From NCBI GenBank assembly GCA_021780815.1, contig JAJXYC010000015.1:1-64000 (forward strand): a DNA stretch of 64,000 nucleotides, given 5' to 3'. The notes beneath the pieces are model-generated. The model was given only the letters and a program-made list of their open reading frames with translations. It was not told the DNA's origin and did no database searches. Source of the stretch: Bacteroidota bacterium. Its GTDB lineage: Bacteria; Bacteroidota; Ignavibacteria; Kapaibacteriales; UBA2268. Shown one piece after another: positions 26,766-36,961 of this stretch. The first letter of the stretch is position 1. Every line of letters starts with the position of its first letter. Position numbers and translations under genes: made by a program.

Positions 26766-28913
26766 TTATTTTACTGGTGTAGCAACAATAATCTTTACTG
26801 TTCGGGAGTATGAACGTCCTTGCGGTGTATCATTATTATACAAAAGTTCATCACTCCCTATCGGGTATTTACGAATATTCTCTGGTTTAATTTTTAAATA
26901 TTTCACAACTTCATCAATACGTCTTGATGCAAGATCTTTATTATATTGTGGAGTCCCAGTTCTATCGGCATATCCATAAATAGAAACAATAGAATTAGGT
27001 TTTATTTTTGATTTTATATCACCAAGTATAATTTTATGATTAGCTGTCAATTCTGATTTATCAAAATCAAAGACTATTAACGAATAACGTTGGAAAATTG
27101 TATCATTCTTAATTTCTTCTCTTTTTTTCTTGATTGTTTTTTGGGTAATATTAATATTTTTAGATAAATTAATTTCATTACCAAGAGTATCTTTTCCTTG
27201 AAACTTAATTTCAATTGGAGTTTCCAACTGTGGAATTGGCTCTTCGGCAACAACCCATTTAGCAGTTTCATTTGAATTTTGCACTGCAAACTTCCTGATA
27301 ATTTTCCCGTTTTGAGAAATAGAGATTTCTCCATTTTTAAATGGCACATCAGATTTGACATTAGGGGTAATTTCAATTACTGGTGGATTTGCTACTTTCT
27401 CAATTTGACTTAATTCTACTGGGGCTAATACTGAAAATGAATTTGATGAAATCTCATCTCTTTGATTTTCTTGTATTCCATCAGCAATCGTTGGATTTGA
27501 AGGTTGAACTGGTAAATTTCTATAATCTACGTCAATTCTATTGGCTGGAATTTTCAAACTTTCAATTAAATAATTTTTTAAACTTTCAGCTCTTGCCTTA
27601 GATAATTCTAAATTATTTGCTTCTAAATTTAAATTATTGTTTGTACCTGTAATTTTAATAGTAGCGTTTTTATCTTTTTCAAGTCTATATGTAATTATAT
27701 TCAACAAATTCGCATAAATATCCAATGTTTCCCATGGTAGATCTTTATAAATAAATTCTTTGTTATCTGCATTAGATTTCAAAATCATTGCTGTTTGTGA
27801 TAAATCCGAACTGTTCTCTTTAAAAAATACATAAGGTAATAAAGGAAAACTTTCTGATACTTCTATTTCTTCAATTACTAAAGTAGGATTCTCTTGTAAA
27901 TTCCCATTATTATCAATTCCTACAATTTTTAAATCACCTTGCAAATTTGCTCTTTTAGGAATAATTCTTTGATAATTTTCGGTAATAATTGTTCTATCAA
28001 TATATTCATTTTGGTCTTCGGTAAGTTCTACTTTGGAAGTTTTACTTAGAAGATTGATTTGCTCTTTATCTATCCCAAACCGTTGCAATGTGGTTGTATC
28101 TCTAACAAACTCAGTTCTTTGAATTGTGTCTTTTGTCATTGAATGGGTTAAAGGATATTCCAATGCTAATGTCAAGTTAATCGGAGTAACTTTCCATTTG
28201 CTTGAATAAACATTTGTAAACGGCAACATATAACCAATTTCAGGGACTAAATTCATATTTTTCCCAAACTTAAAAGCATAAGCAAACGATACTTTCCCAT
28301 AAAATTGGAACGAGTTTTTATCTTGCAAAGTAACATTGTCAAATTGATTTCTTACCCTCGTTTCTGTATCTTTAAATACAACATCATTTGGAGAAATCAG
28401 TTGCTCCTTTTGCGAAAAAGTCGCACTACCCAAATATCCAAAAAGCAAACCGGCACTTATGCGAAAGTTGTCCCAAAATTGCCAATTATATGTTGGTTCA
28501 AAAGTCAATAAACCAAAGTAACCATTGACACTATGTTCCGAATATGCTTTTACAATATCAGATGTTTCGTAAGGAGGTTGCGTGTTTCTAATTTCAGTAT
28601 TCCCTATCATCTCGTCTTTTTTCAATAGACCATTTAAAGTCATATAACCAATCCTTATAGATACGGATTGGTTTAAATCCACTGGTACTCTCATTAACCC
28701 ACCGATATTATATCCTATACCTGTCCCTGTTTCAAAACTTGGACAGCAATTTGGTACACCAGGTAATTCACTGAAATCCGCTTTATGAATATTATCATTT
28801 ATGCCTCCATATATTCCAAGATATAAATATGGATTAGTTGTGTCAATTTCTTGACCCTTCACTGAAATTAAAGCAAATATTACAAGAAGAACAAAAATTG
28901 TATATTTTTTCAT
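26766..28913 (-). CDS. OmpA-family outer membrane protein with N-terminal barrel-like domain
   Basis: A 715-residue exported protein. A signal peptide is followed by a Tyr/Asn-rich beta-barrel-like region (~20-270) and a central stretch containing a partial OmpA-like segment (LSKARAESLKNYL near 430). A clear C-terminal OmpA domain (~600-715) has VFDFDKSEL, SIYGYADRTGT and NKDLASRRIDEVVKYL, the peptidoglycan-binding motif. The double OmpA-like architecture is less common. Role: outer membrane to cell-wall anchoring. The S41 peptidase follows. Confidence 0.87.
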   Translation of the reverse strand: MKKYTIFVLLVIFALISVKGQEIDTTNPYLYLGIYGGINDNIHKADFSELPGVPNCCPSFETGTGIGYNIGGLMRVPVDLNQSVSIRIGYMTLNGLLKKDEMIGNTEIRNTQPPYETSDIVKAYSEHSVNGYFGLLTFEPTYNWQFWDNFRISAGLLFGYLGSATFSQKEQLISPNDVVFKDTETRVRNQFDNVTLQDKNSFQFYGKVSFAYAFKFGKNMNLVPEIGYMLPFTNVYSSKWKVTPINLTLALEYPLTHSMTKDTIQRTEFVRDTTTLQRFGIDKEQINLLSKTSKVELTEDQNEYIDRTIITENYQRIIPKRANLQGDLKIVGIDNNGNLQENPTLVIEEIEVSESFPLLPYVFFKENSSDLSQTAMILKSNADNKEFIYKDLPWETLDIYANLLNIITYRLEKDKNATIKITGTNNNLNLEANNLELSKARAESLKNYLIESLKIPANRIDVDYRNLPVQPSNPTIADGIQENQRDEISSNSFSVLAPVELSQIEKVANPPVIEITPNVKSDVPFKNGEISISQNGKIIRKFAVQNSNETAKWVVAEEPIPQLETPIEIKFQGKDTLGNEINLSKNINITQKTIKKKREEIKNDTIFQRYSLIVFDFDKSELTANHKIILGDIKSKIKPNSIVSIYGYADRTGTPQYNKDLASRRIDEVVKYLKIKPENIRKYPIGSDELLYNNDTPQGRSYSRTVKIIVATPVK

Positions 28914-29001
28914 ATTCTTTATTGTTGTTTACTAATTAAAAATTATATTTTTTTATTATTTGTTAAACTTAAAATCATAATAATTTCAAAATTATTGAAT
29001 A

Positions 29002-32000
29002 TTATTTTATTATTATCATAGGGAATGAATAATTTTCACTTGGAGTAATTAAAATTATTCTATATAATCCTGTTGAAAGTCCTGCTAAATCAAAAGTTTG
29101 GTGGTAATTTTTAATATCACCTATATTAAAATGAAACTCATCTATTTTGATGTCTTTACCAGTCATATCACAAAGAAATAGCTTATATGTTCCACTTTCA
29201 ACAAGATTAATTTTAAAATCAAAATTACCTGCATTTGGGTTTGGCTGAATTACACCTTGCAAAGCATTCGGATTAACTTCTAATAATCTTTTGCTTCCTT
29301 TGTTACATGTTAAAATTGATAATTGACCATCTTGCTTTGAAATTTTATTAACTCGTGCAATATCCAAATATTTAATAGTATCTATGGAAATTATTGTACT
29401 GTCTTCGTCTCCGAGCATAGTTGTCCCAACTATTTTTCCTAAAAGAGAATCTTGGTCATTTATACTTATATTTCTAAACATTAAAGTTAGCACTCTATCA
29501 TTATTTTGTATTTCATTTTTTAAAATAACCCCATCAGAATTATTCAAGTTTTTCGGGAAAAACAAAGTTCTATTGAAAGATATAAACATTGTATCAATTG
29601 TAAAGTTCGATATAGAGTCGCCTTGTTTATCTAATTTAGCATAAATTGGAATTTCAAAATTATCTTGGTCCGGTGTTGTTACAATTTTAGGTATCCATAC
29701 CAATAAATTTTTAGGTTGTATTCCCCGACCACGCAAAATAATTGTAACTGCTTCGGGCGGACAACCATCAACTTGGCAAGTAACTACCACACTATCTTGG
29801 TAATCCATAATATTAGTTGGTGTAAATGTAAATTGATACGCAATTGTGCCACCTGCACTTATAATAACTTGACCAGGATTTATAAAAGAAAAATTATTGG
29901 GAAAATTAACAATTGGAGGAATCGAGTAAATATCTAAATTCCAAATTCCACTTGCTTTTACTTGTAAACTTAATTGAGAACTTGTATTAATAATAACATC
30001 TCCAAAATCTAATACCAATGGTGAAACCAAAACCCCACTTTGCCTTTCACCAGTTAAATAAACCACTTTTTGTGTATCAGAACCATTCACATATAAATTG
30101 ATTGTTACCGATGCTGTTTTCTTACCATCTTGCGAATTACTAGGGTCAAACACAACAATTATATTTTGTTTTTCATTTGGAAACACAGTATCAGGAAACT
30201 GTATGTTTGAATTTTGCATTTTAAATAAACCTGTATCTGCACCTGTAATCTGATTTATACTCTTAATTATAAATGGTGCTTGACTATTGTTTTCAACTAC
30301 CAAAGTGTCTGTTTTTGTCTCACAACTTGATAATATCCCAAAATTTAAACTATCAGGAATAGTATAGTTTGACAAAATAGCATTTGCTTTAAACTGAATA
30401 TTGACTGTATCGTTGCAAGGGTCAGAAAATATAAAACTTGTATTAATTAATGTATTCCCACTTGATTTTGAATTTAAAGTAAATTTAAAATCAATAGAAT
30501 TAGATGAATTTTGATTTAACCACCCACCAAAAGGGAAAACACTTAAATCGGGGTTGTCCGATAAAATTCTTATAACATATTGATTTAATCTACCTAAATT
30601 TGTTAATGAAACAACCGTATCTTTATCAAAGCCAGTATATACAGCACCTAAATCAATAAGATTTGGAGGATTAACCGCAATATGCAAATCCTCACGCTCT
30701 GCTTGTAATTTTACTATAATCACTGAGTCAGTAGGAGAATCCGTATAAATTTCTAATTGTGTGTTTTTCATACCTTCGCCTCCCGCACTCCCTGAATATC
30801 TTACAAAATATTCAACACTATCACCCGGTTTTATTGTATATGGTATTGGACTGGGTTCTTGAGAAATACTAAAATTATTTACATCTACACCAGTTATCTT
30901 CGCTCTTTTCGTAATAATTAAATTATTTGTTGCATTTGGTAAATTCTTAACAAATACGCTCTTTTCTATATCTGCACATTTACTACTTAATCCAAAATCC
31001 AACAAATCGTCGGACACTTCTATTTTAGAAGTTACTCCTTTCGCTATCAATTCCATTACACTATCATTTTGACAAGAATTAGGTCCTGCAATTGATTTAA
31101 CAAGTAATGAATCGGAAAATATTGCTTCTGCCGACGGCTTAAATTGTATTGTAACAAGCAAAGTATCTGTATTTGGATTTAAAGTTACAGGCAATACTGG
31201 CGATATATTTAATATCTTAAATTCACTATTTTTAATTAAAAATAAATCTGTTAAATCATTGATTAACGCACCTTTATTTCCATTATTAACTATTTTGTAT
31301 ATTCTTGTTTTTTGAGACGATATATCAACATTTCCAAAATTCCCATCACCAATAATATTTAATAATGTATGTTCTATAAAGGCTTTAAGATATACCTTTT
31401 TTGCATAATTACTGCATTCGTCAATCTTTAAAATCATTGAATCTAATATAAGTCCCGTATTTATTTTATTCAACAAAGTAATTTTTAAATTTTGCTGGTT
31501 ATTAGGTTCTTGGAAATCCATTAAATTGGAATTGATTTGTGCTGCAAAATAATTGTTTCTAAATACTATAGAATTTATATTGATGAAATTTGTAGAATAA
31601 TTTTGCAAAGTAAAATCATATTGTAAATCTTGATTACTGCATACTGCTCCTAAATCTAATGTGTCTAATCCATCATAAGTCAGAGTAATCGGTTTTAAAT
31701 CATCAGGATTTTGTATAGTTAATAAAACTGTATCTAATGCTACATTTAAAGCAATTTTCCAAGGATTTGTTGTAAAATTATCGTTATGTTTAAAAACTAA
31801 TGTATCGGAAAAGAAATTGCTGAAATTATTATTAGGGGGTAAAAAACTTAACTGAATTTTAACTGAATCCATAGGCTTGATGACTTTGTATCCAGTAGGA
31901 GAAATAACAGAAAATCCTTGATTATTTTTGATAAAATATTGGTTTTGGAACTCAACAGTTAAATTAGTATCACCGGTATTAATCAAAGTTGTAGAAAACG

Positions 32001-33834
32001 TTTTCGGGAAATTTTCACATTTAAAATATCTTGCATTAATCATAGAATCGCAAACAAGGTGCGGTAATTTATCTATTAAGAAAATATTTGCCCCAGCTTG
32101 TGAAAAGATTGCTAATGGCTCTTGTTCATACGGTGCAAGAGCAGGATTATCAATATCCATCAAAGCAACAAAATAAAATATAGAATCAGGTTGCGACAAA
32201 GAAATCATTTTCGACCAACTACTGGCAGATGAAGTAATATCTCCATAATGTTGCCAAACACCACTTTCCGGTTTAATATATAACTTTAAATTTTTGTTAG
32301 CAGGTTTTTTACCATTTAAAACAAATTTTCGAGGTACTAAATTATTGGTATCAGTTGTAAATCCAACATAAGGATTTGCATTAGGTGTTAAAGGTTGAAT
32401 ATTAACCCAAATTTTAGAATCAGAGCGTATTCTACCGTAACTTGCAGCATTTGGCGAAGTATTGCCACCATTAACTGTAATTTGAGAATTGTCAAAATCA
32501 ATTTTTGTATAAAACAAAAGTGCACCTCCTGAACCATTACCACCATTTCCATTACCTACCCCACCATTAGCACCATTGGCAGAAAAATTAACTTGAGAAA
32601 TAATTGGGGCAGAAATACTTAACGCACCACCACCACCGCCACCACTTCCAGAAAATGTCCCTGCACCTTGCGGATTACCCGAAGCACCTCCTGAACCACC
32701 CGCTAATGGCACAATCATAGCATTGCCACAAACTTGTCCTCCTGAGCTTTTATAACCGCCTCCATTTATCGCATAACCACCTGAACCACCTGCATAAGTT
32801 TGCTTATTTCCTGAACCACCACCATAACCACCAGTTTGTTCGCACGTATTACCATCGAAACAAGGGTCGCCACTTCTTCCAAAAGGATGCCCTGTTGCTC
32901 CACCAGAAGATTCATATTGTCCTTTTATTGGAGGAGCAACTCCATTTAAAGAATATCCAGAGGAATCCGAACCTGTCCCATAATTTTTAAAAGCATTGGT
33001 TTGTGTAGGTATGCCTGAATTATTTCTCCCACCAGGTCCACCAGAAACAAAACCATTACCTCCATCATCACCATTATCATTACCCAAAAGAGTTGCATCA
33101 TAAAATCTGCCACCCCCGCCGCTACCACCTGGTGCAGCATCTTGTATCTTCGCCATTCCACCATCTAATGCGATTTTTGAATTGCTTGTCCCTTTAATAA
33201 TTCCTTTTGACAAAATTGTTATAGGTAAATAGCCTTGGTTGCCTCTACTTCCGTTGATTAAAGGGTCGCAATCTTGAGTTGAAATAGTGTAAGTTTTAAC
33301 TCCTAAAATTAGAGAATCTATTATCATTGCTCCTCGTCTAGAACGTCGCCCAAGTTGTCCTTCACCTATTACGCTTTCATTTATTCCCGAAATATCTCCC
33401 AAATGCTGAGGCAATACTATATAAAATGTGTCTATATTAGAATATCCTTTCCCTTGAACAAACACTCGAAAAGGTATTCTAAATTCAGGTGAAAGCAATG
33501 ACCAATCAGAACTATTGGGTTTTACATCTGGATTAATAAATGCTTGCCCCGAAATCATTCGCCCTTCCCAACTTACGACAATTGGACCAAAAATAATCTT
33601 TTGGGTGTCTATTGGATTTAATACTTCTACTTTAACACTATCATTTGAATTATTTAAATAAAATCCATCTGTACCAAAATTATCTACTAAATTCGTTCCT
33701 GTAATTATTTCATAATATGTATTTAAGTTAGGACTCCCTATATCTGGAATTGTGTACGATATTACAGGTTGAGCTTTTGATAAATTATTAAATAAAAAAA
33801 GAAAAATTATAATTAGTTTAAATAAATTTTTCAT
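29002..33834 (-). CDS. Very large secreted protein: Gly-rich region, repeated choice-of-anchor-D (ASH) domains, T9SS tail
   Basis: A 1610-residue exported protein. A signal peptide (~1-21) is followed by an N-terminal beta domain and then an extremely glycine/serine-rich zone (~235-440, with runs such as GGSGGGGRF and GNGGNGSGG). From ~600 onward come several immunoglobulin-like choice-of-anchor-D/ASH repeats, recognised by recurring V-x-DFG and ITGAD/SISQ-type strands (for example LDFGDVIIN, LLDFGLSSKC). The C-terminal ~80 residues (IQPNPNAGNFDFKI, LSTGLYRIILI) are a type A T9SS sorting domain. The likely role is a cell-surface structural or adhesive protein; no enzyme motif is seen. Confidence 0.85.
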   Translation of the reverse strand: MKNLFKLIIIFLFLFNNLSKAQPVISYTIPDIGSPNLNTYYEIITGTNLVDNFGTDGFYLNNSNDSVKVEVLNPIDTQKIIFGPIVVSWEGRMISGQAFINPDVKPNSSDWSLLSPEFRIPFRVFVQGKGYSNIDTFYIVLPQHLGDISGINESVIGEGQLGRRSRRGAMIIDSLILGVKTYTISTQDCDPLINGSRGNQGYLPITILSKGIIKGTSNSKIALDGGMAKIQDAAPGGSGGGGRFYDATLLGNDNGDDGGNGFVSGGPGGRNNSGIPTQTNAFKNYGTGSDSSGYSLNGVAPPIKGQYESSGGATGHPFGRSGDPCFDGNTCEQTGGYGGGSGNKQTYAGGSGGYAINGGGYKSSGGQVCGNAMIVPLAGGSGGASGNPQGAGTFSGSGGGGGGALSISAPIISQVNFSANGANGGVGNGNGGNGSGGALLFYTKIDFDNSQITVNGGNTSPNAASYGRIRSDSKIWVNIQPLTPNANPYVGFTTDTNNLVPRKFVLNGKKPANKNLKLYIKPESGVWQHYGDITSSASSWSKMISLSQPDSIFYFVALMDIDNPALAPYEQEPLAIFSQAGANIFLIDKLPHLVCDSMINARYFKCENFPKTFSTTLINTGDTNLTVEFQNQYFIKNNQGFSVISPTGYKVIKPMDSVKIQLSFLPPNNNFSNFFSDTLVFKHNDNFTTNPWKIALNVALDTVLLTIQNPDDLKPITLTYDGLDTLDLGAVCSNQDLQYDFTLQNYSTNFININSIVFRNNYFAAQINSNLMDFQEPNNQQNLKITLLNKINTGLILDSMILKIDECSNYAKKVYLKAFIEHTLLNIIGDGNFGNVDISSQKTRIYKIVNNGNKGALINDLTDLFLIKNSEFKILNISPVLPVTLNPNTDTLLVTIQFKPSAEAIFSDSLLVKSIAGPNSCQNDSVMELIAKGVTSKIEVSDDLLDFGLSSKCADIEKSVFVKNLPNATNNLIITKRAKITGVDVNNFSISQEPSPIPYTIKPGDSVEYFVRYSGSAGGEGMKNTQLEIYTDSPTDSVIIVKLQAEREDLHIAVNPPNLIDLGAVYTGFDKDTVVSLTNLGRLNQYVIRILSDNPDLSVFPFGGWLNQNSSNSIDFKFTLNSKSSGNTLINTSFIFSDPCNDTVNIQFKANAILSNYTIPDSLNFGILSSCETKTDTLVVENNSQAPFIIKSINQITGADTGLFKMQNSNIQFPDTVFPNEKQNIIVVFDPSNSQDGKKTASVTINLYVNGSDTQKVVYLTGERQSGVLVSPLVLDFGDVIINTSSQLSLQVKASGIWNLDIYSIPPIVNFPNNFSFINPGQVIISAGGTIAYQFTFTPTNIMDYQDSVVVTCQVDGCPPEAVTIILRGRGIQPKNLLVWIPKIVTTPDQDNFEIPIYAKLDKQGDSISNFTIDTMFISFNRTLFFPKNLNNSDGVILKNEIQNNDRVLTLMFRNISINDQDSLLGKIVGTTMLGDEDSTIISIDTIKYLDIARVNKISKQDGQLSILTCNKGSKRLLEVNPNALQGVIQPNPNAGNFDFKINLVESGTYKLFLCDMTGKDIKIDEFHFNIGDIKNYHQTFDLAGLSTGLYRIILITPSENYSFPMIIIK

Positions 33835-34033
33835 AATATTTTTTTCTCTCTTTTATTTTTCTTTTAAATTACAAAATAATTTTTGATAATTGTATAATTT
33901 ATTTATCTATACTTTAAGCAAATTAGTTAAAAACAATTCATAATTTTATCATATAAAAAAATATTACAAAAAATCAATATTTAAAAATTTATTTTTAATT
34001 TATTTTTTTAGAATAATACTAATTAAAAATTTT

Positions 34034-35305
34034 ATGGAAATATATTCTCAAATTCCCAAAGATTTAGTTAATTTTCTGCTAGTCGTAGTATTTTCCCTGC
34101 TAATTGGAGTTGAACAACGGCGACTACATATTGACAAGTCTGTTGAAACACTTTTTGGTACAGATAGAACGTTAACTTTAATTGGTATTCTTGGCTTTAT
34201 TCTTTACATATTAATGCCCCAAAATTTTGGACTATATATTGCAGGTGGTGTAGCAATTACTATATATTTGATGATATATTACTATAATAAAATTAAAATT
34301 CAAAATCAATGGGGATTTACTTCCATAATTACAGCATTAATTACTTATACCTTAGCGCCACTTATTTATTTAGAGCCTCATTGGATTGTAATGCTTATTG
34401 TAGTTACAGTTTTAATAATTGTTGAAATTAAAGAAAACTTGTTCACTTTTTCTCAGAATATTGATAAAAATGAATTTATAACATTAGCAAAATTTATAAT
34501 TATAGCAGGAATTATATTGCCTCTTTTACCTGTTACTCCGTTTTCCAAAGATATTAACATATCTCCTTATCAAATTTGGTTATCGATTGTAGCGGTATCA
34601 AGCATTTCATACATTAGTTACATCTTGCGAAAATTTATTTTCCAAAATTCAGGTATTTTACTTTCTGCGATTTTAGGTGGTTTATATAGTAGTACCGCAA
34701 CGACAATTGTTTTAGCAAAAAAAAGCAAAGAAGACGACAATACAATAAATATTATAACAGGAATAATTGCCGCTACAGGAATGATGTATTTAAGAATTTT
34801 ATTCCTTGCATTTATTTTTAATAAAGAAATTGCATCTAAATTATCTTTTTATTTTATTCCCCTATTTCTGCTTAGTTTTTTGTTTATTGCTGTGCTTAGG
34901 TATTTCAATAAAACATCAATAACCTCAACAAGTTCAATACCCCAAGAAAGTATATCCCGAAATCCATTGGAATTCAAAACAGCATTAGTTTTTGGATTAC
35001 TTTTTGGATTTTTCTCTGTTTTAACAGGATATGTTGTAACAAATTATGGAAATATAGGCGTAAATATGCTTTCTTTTGTTGTTGGTGTAACTGATATTGA
35101 CCCATATATTTTAAATTTATTCCAAAATTCAGTAAAAAATTTACAAATAGAAACAATTGTAAAAGCAACCATCATAGCATCTGCAAGTAATAACTTATTG
35201 AAATTGATTTACTCGCTTGCACTTGGTAACAAAAAAATATACAATAAATTAATTACAACATTTTCTATTTTAATTGTAATTAGCATTATTTTATCTGCTT
35301 TATAA
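34034..35305 (+). CDS. MgtC/SapB-type membrane protein with DUF4010
   Basis: A 423-residue polytopic inner-membrane protein. The N-terminal ~140 residues are MgtC/SapB-like: LLIGVEQRRLH and the RTLTLIGILGFILYI block with membrane helices. The rest resembles DUF4010, with a further run of hydrophobic helices including GGLYSSTATTIVLAKKS and a C-terminal TDIDPYILNL segment. Substrate and direction of transport, if any, are unknown. It stands alone between divergent and convergent neighbours. Confidence 0.85.
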   Translation: MEIYSQIPKDLVNFLLVVVFSLLIGVEQRRLHIDKSVETLFGTDRTLTLIGILGFILYILMPQNFGLYIAGGVAITIYLMIYYYNKIKIQNQWGFTSIITALITYTLAPLIYLEPHWIVMLIVVTVLIIVEIKENLFTFSQNIDKNEFITLAKFIIIAGIILPLLPVTPFSKDINISPYQIWLSIVAVSSISYISYILRKFIFQNSGILLSAILGGLYSSTATTIVLAKKSKEDDNTINIITGIIAATGMMYLRILFLAFIFNKEIASKLSFYFIPLFLLSFLFIAVLRYFNKTSITSTSSIPQESISRNPLEFKTALVFGLLFGFFSVLTGYVVTNYGNIGVNMLSFVVGVTDIDPYILNLFQNSVKNLQIETIVKATIIASASNNLLKLIYSLALGNKKIYNKLITTFSILIVISIILSAL

Positions 35306-35342
35306 TTTTTAGATTTATCAAACTAATCTTCTATTATAAATA

Positions 35343-35825
35343 TTATAAACCGAAATTTTCGGGTATTTGAATAGCAATAACTTTCCCTTTTGCTGTAACT
35401 ACACCATTTGCAGAAACTGTAATTTCGGAAATAACTTTTTTACCTTTTATTTCAATAACATTCCCTACAAGCTCTAATTCAACACCAAGAGGTGTAGGTT
35501 TAAAGTAATCAACACACAAAGAAGCAGTAACAAAGCGGAATGGCGGCAAAGTATCAGGCTCTCTATTTTCATTTCTATAACTTGCTAATGCCGCAGTACC
35601 TGTTCCATGACAATCAATTAATGAGGCAATTAAACCTCCGTAAACATAACCTGGAACAGCAATATGATACGGTTCAGGTGTAAAATGTGCTATTGTTTGT
35701 TCTCCGTTCCAATAACTTTTTATATGGTGTCCAAACTTATTTAATCTGCCACAACCATAACAATAACTCAGTTCCTCTGGGTAATAATCTTGAATTGCTT
35801 TCATTTCTTTCATTCGAATTTTCAT
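35343..35825 (-). CDS. PaaI-type hotdog thioesterase
   Basis: A 160-residue hotdog-fold protein of the PaaI/YigI thioesterase group. An N-terminal CYGCGRLNKFGHHIK segment with paired cysteines precedes the hotdog core, and GYVYGGLIASLIDCHGTGTAAL holds the catalytic-helix region. It probably cleaves acyl-CoA thioesters; the acyl group is unknown. The Cys-x-x-Cys N-terminus is shared by a subgroup of these enzymes. Alternative ATGs lie 5 and 8 codons in. Confidence 0.85.
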   Translation of the reverse strand: MKIRMKEMKAIQDYYPEELSYCYGCGRLNKFGHHIKSYWNGEQTIAHFTPEPYHIAVPGYVYGGLIASLIDCHGTGTAALASYRNENREPDTLPPFRFVTASLCVDYFKPTPLGVELELVGNVIEIKGKKVISEITVSANGVVTAKGKVIAIQIPENFGL

Positions 35826-35923
35826 TTTTATTGAATTTTAAAATTAAACAAAACGATACAATAACAAAAAAAAATATAAAATAATTTATAAGTCTGTAAT
35901 TAATTCATCTTTTTTTCTTAAAT

Positions 35924-35931
35924 TACATTTG
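35924..35931 (+). promoter_or_regulatory. Putative -7 box (TACATTTG) for the HDOD gene
   Basis: TACATTTG fits TAnnTTTG and lies 27 bp before the HDOD-protein ATG. No TTG 19 nt upstream. Confidence 0.38.
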
Positions 35932-35958
35932 TGAAATTTCAAATAAAAAGAAAAAGTT

Positions 35959-36831
35959 ATGTCTATTTTAGAAAAGTTATTGGAAACACAAGAGTTTGCA
36001 ACATTACCACCAGTTGCAGCAAAAGTATTACACTTGTTGGAATATGACAACGTTGATATACGTGATATTTCAAGGGTTATTGAAACCGATGCCTCACTGA
36101 CTTTGAAACTATTGAGAGTGGCTAATTCTCCACTTTATGCAATTAGAAGTGAAGTAAATACTGTCCATCAAGCTATTATTAATCTGGGTTTAAACAGATT
36201 AACCAATATTGTTCTGGGTGTTTCAATCTTTTCTAAATTCCTTTTAGCATCTCAACAAGTTTCCCCAAAAGTAATTGAACGTTTCTGGTTTCATTCTTCC
36301 TGTACAGGAATGGTAGCAAAATCGTTATCTATAAAATTAAATAGATTCTTCAAAGAATATGAATTTATCGGTGGTTTGCTTCATGAAATTGGTAAACTTG
36401 CTATGATTCAATTTGATGGACCAAAATATATGGAGGTTATTAAACTAGTTGAAAACGAACATTACGACGACATAACCGCCGAGAAGAAAATATTCGACAT
36501 TTCACATTGTGAAGTTGGTGAAGCTATTGCAAAATTATGGAAATTACCTAAGGAAATGTCTGATGTAATTGGCTTTCATCATACTCCTTTGCAATCTGAA
36601 AAATTCACGGATTTGGTTGCAACTGTTAGGTTGGCTGATTTATTAACAGAACTTTGGGACGCTGGTTTTTATGAAGGTCTCTCTATGGCTGAATTGTCTG
36701 AAACTGATGCTTGGAAAATTTTACTTAACCATATTCCAGAATTAGATGCAATGGATTTAGAAGCTTTTACTTTTGAATTAGAGCAAGATTTCAAAAATTC
36801 AACTTTGTTTTTAAGTCTAATTTCTTCTTAA
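35959..36831 (+). CDS. HDOD domain protein
   Basis: A 290-residue, single-domain HDOD protein. The core (~15-215) shows LPPVAAKVLHLLE, TDASLTLKLLRVANSPLY, HQAIINLGLNRLTNIVLG and the HD-like HEIGKLAMIQFD and VIGFHHTP blocks. HDOD domains are degenerate HD hydrolase relatives that usually act in signalling, often with c-di-GMP or two-component outputs, without proven catalysis. No receiver or GGDEF domain is attached. Confidence 0.9.
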   Translation: MSILEKLLETQEFATLPPVAAKVLHLLEYDNVDIRDISRVIETDASLTLKLLRVANSPLYAIRSEVNTVHQAIINLGLNRLTNIVLGVSIFSKFLLASQQVSPKVIERFWFHSSCTGMVAKSLSIKLNRFFKEYEFIGGLLHEIGKLAMIQFDGPKYMEVIKLVENEHYDDITAEKKIFDISHCEVGEAIAKLWKLPKEMSDVIGFHHTPLQSEKFTDLVATVRLADLLTELWDAGFYEGLSMAELSETDAWKILLNHIPELDAMDLEAFTFELEQDFKNSTLFLSLISS

Positions 36832-36961
36832 CTAAAAAAAATGTCTCAAAAATTTGTTCTATTTTAATTTTACAAAAGAAATATTCTTTAAAATGAATTA
36901 TTTTTCTTTTCATAATAATTCTTAATTTGCTTGTTTTTATTATATAATTATTTAAAAAATA

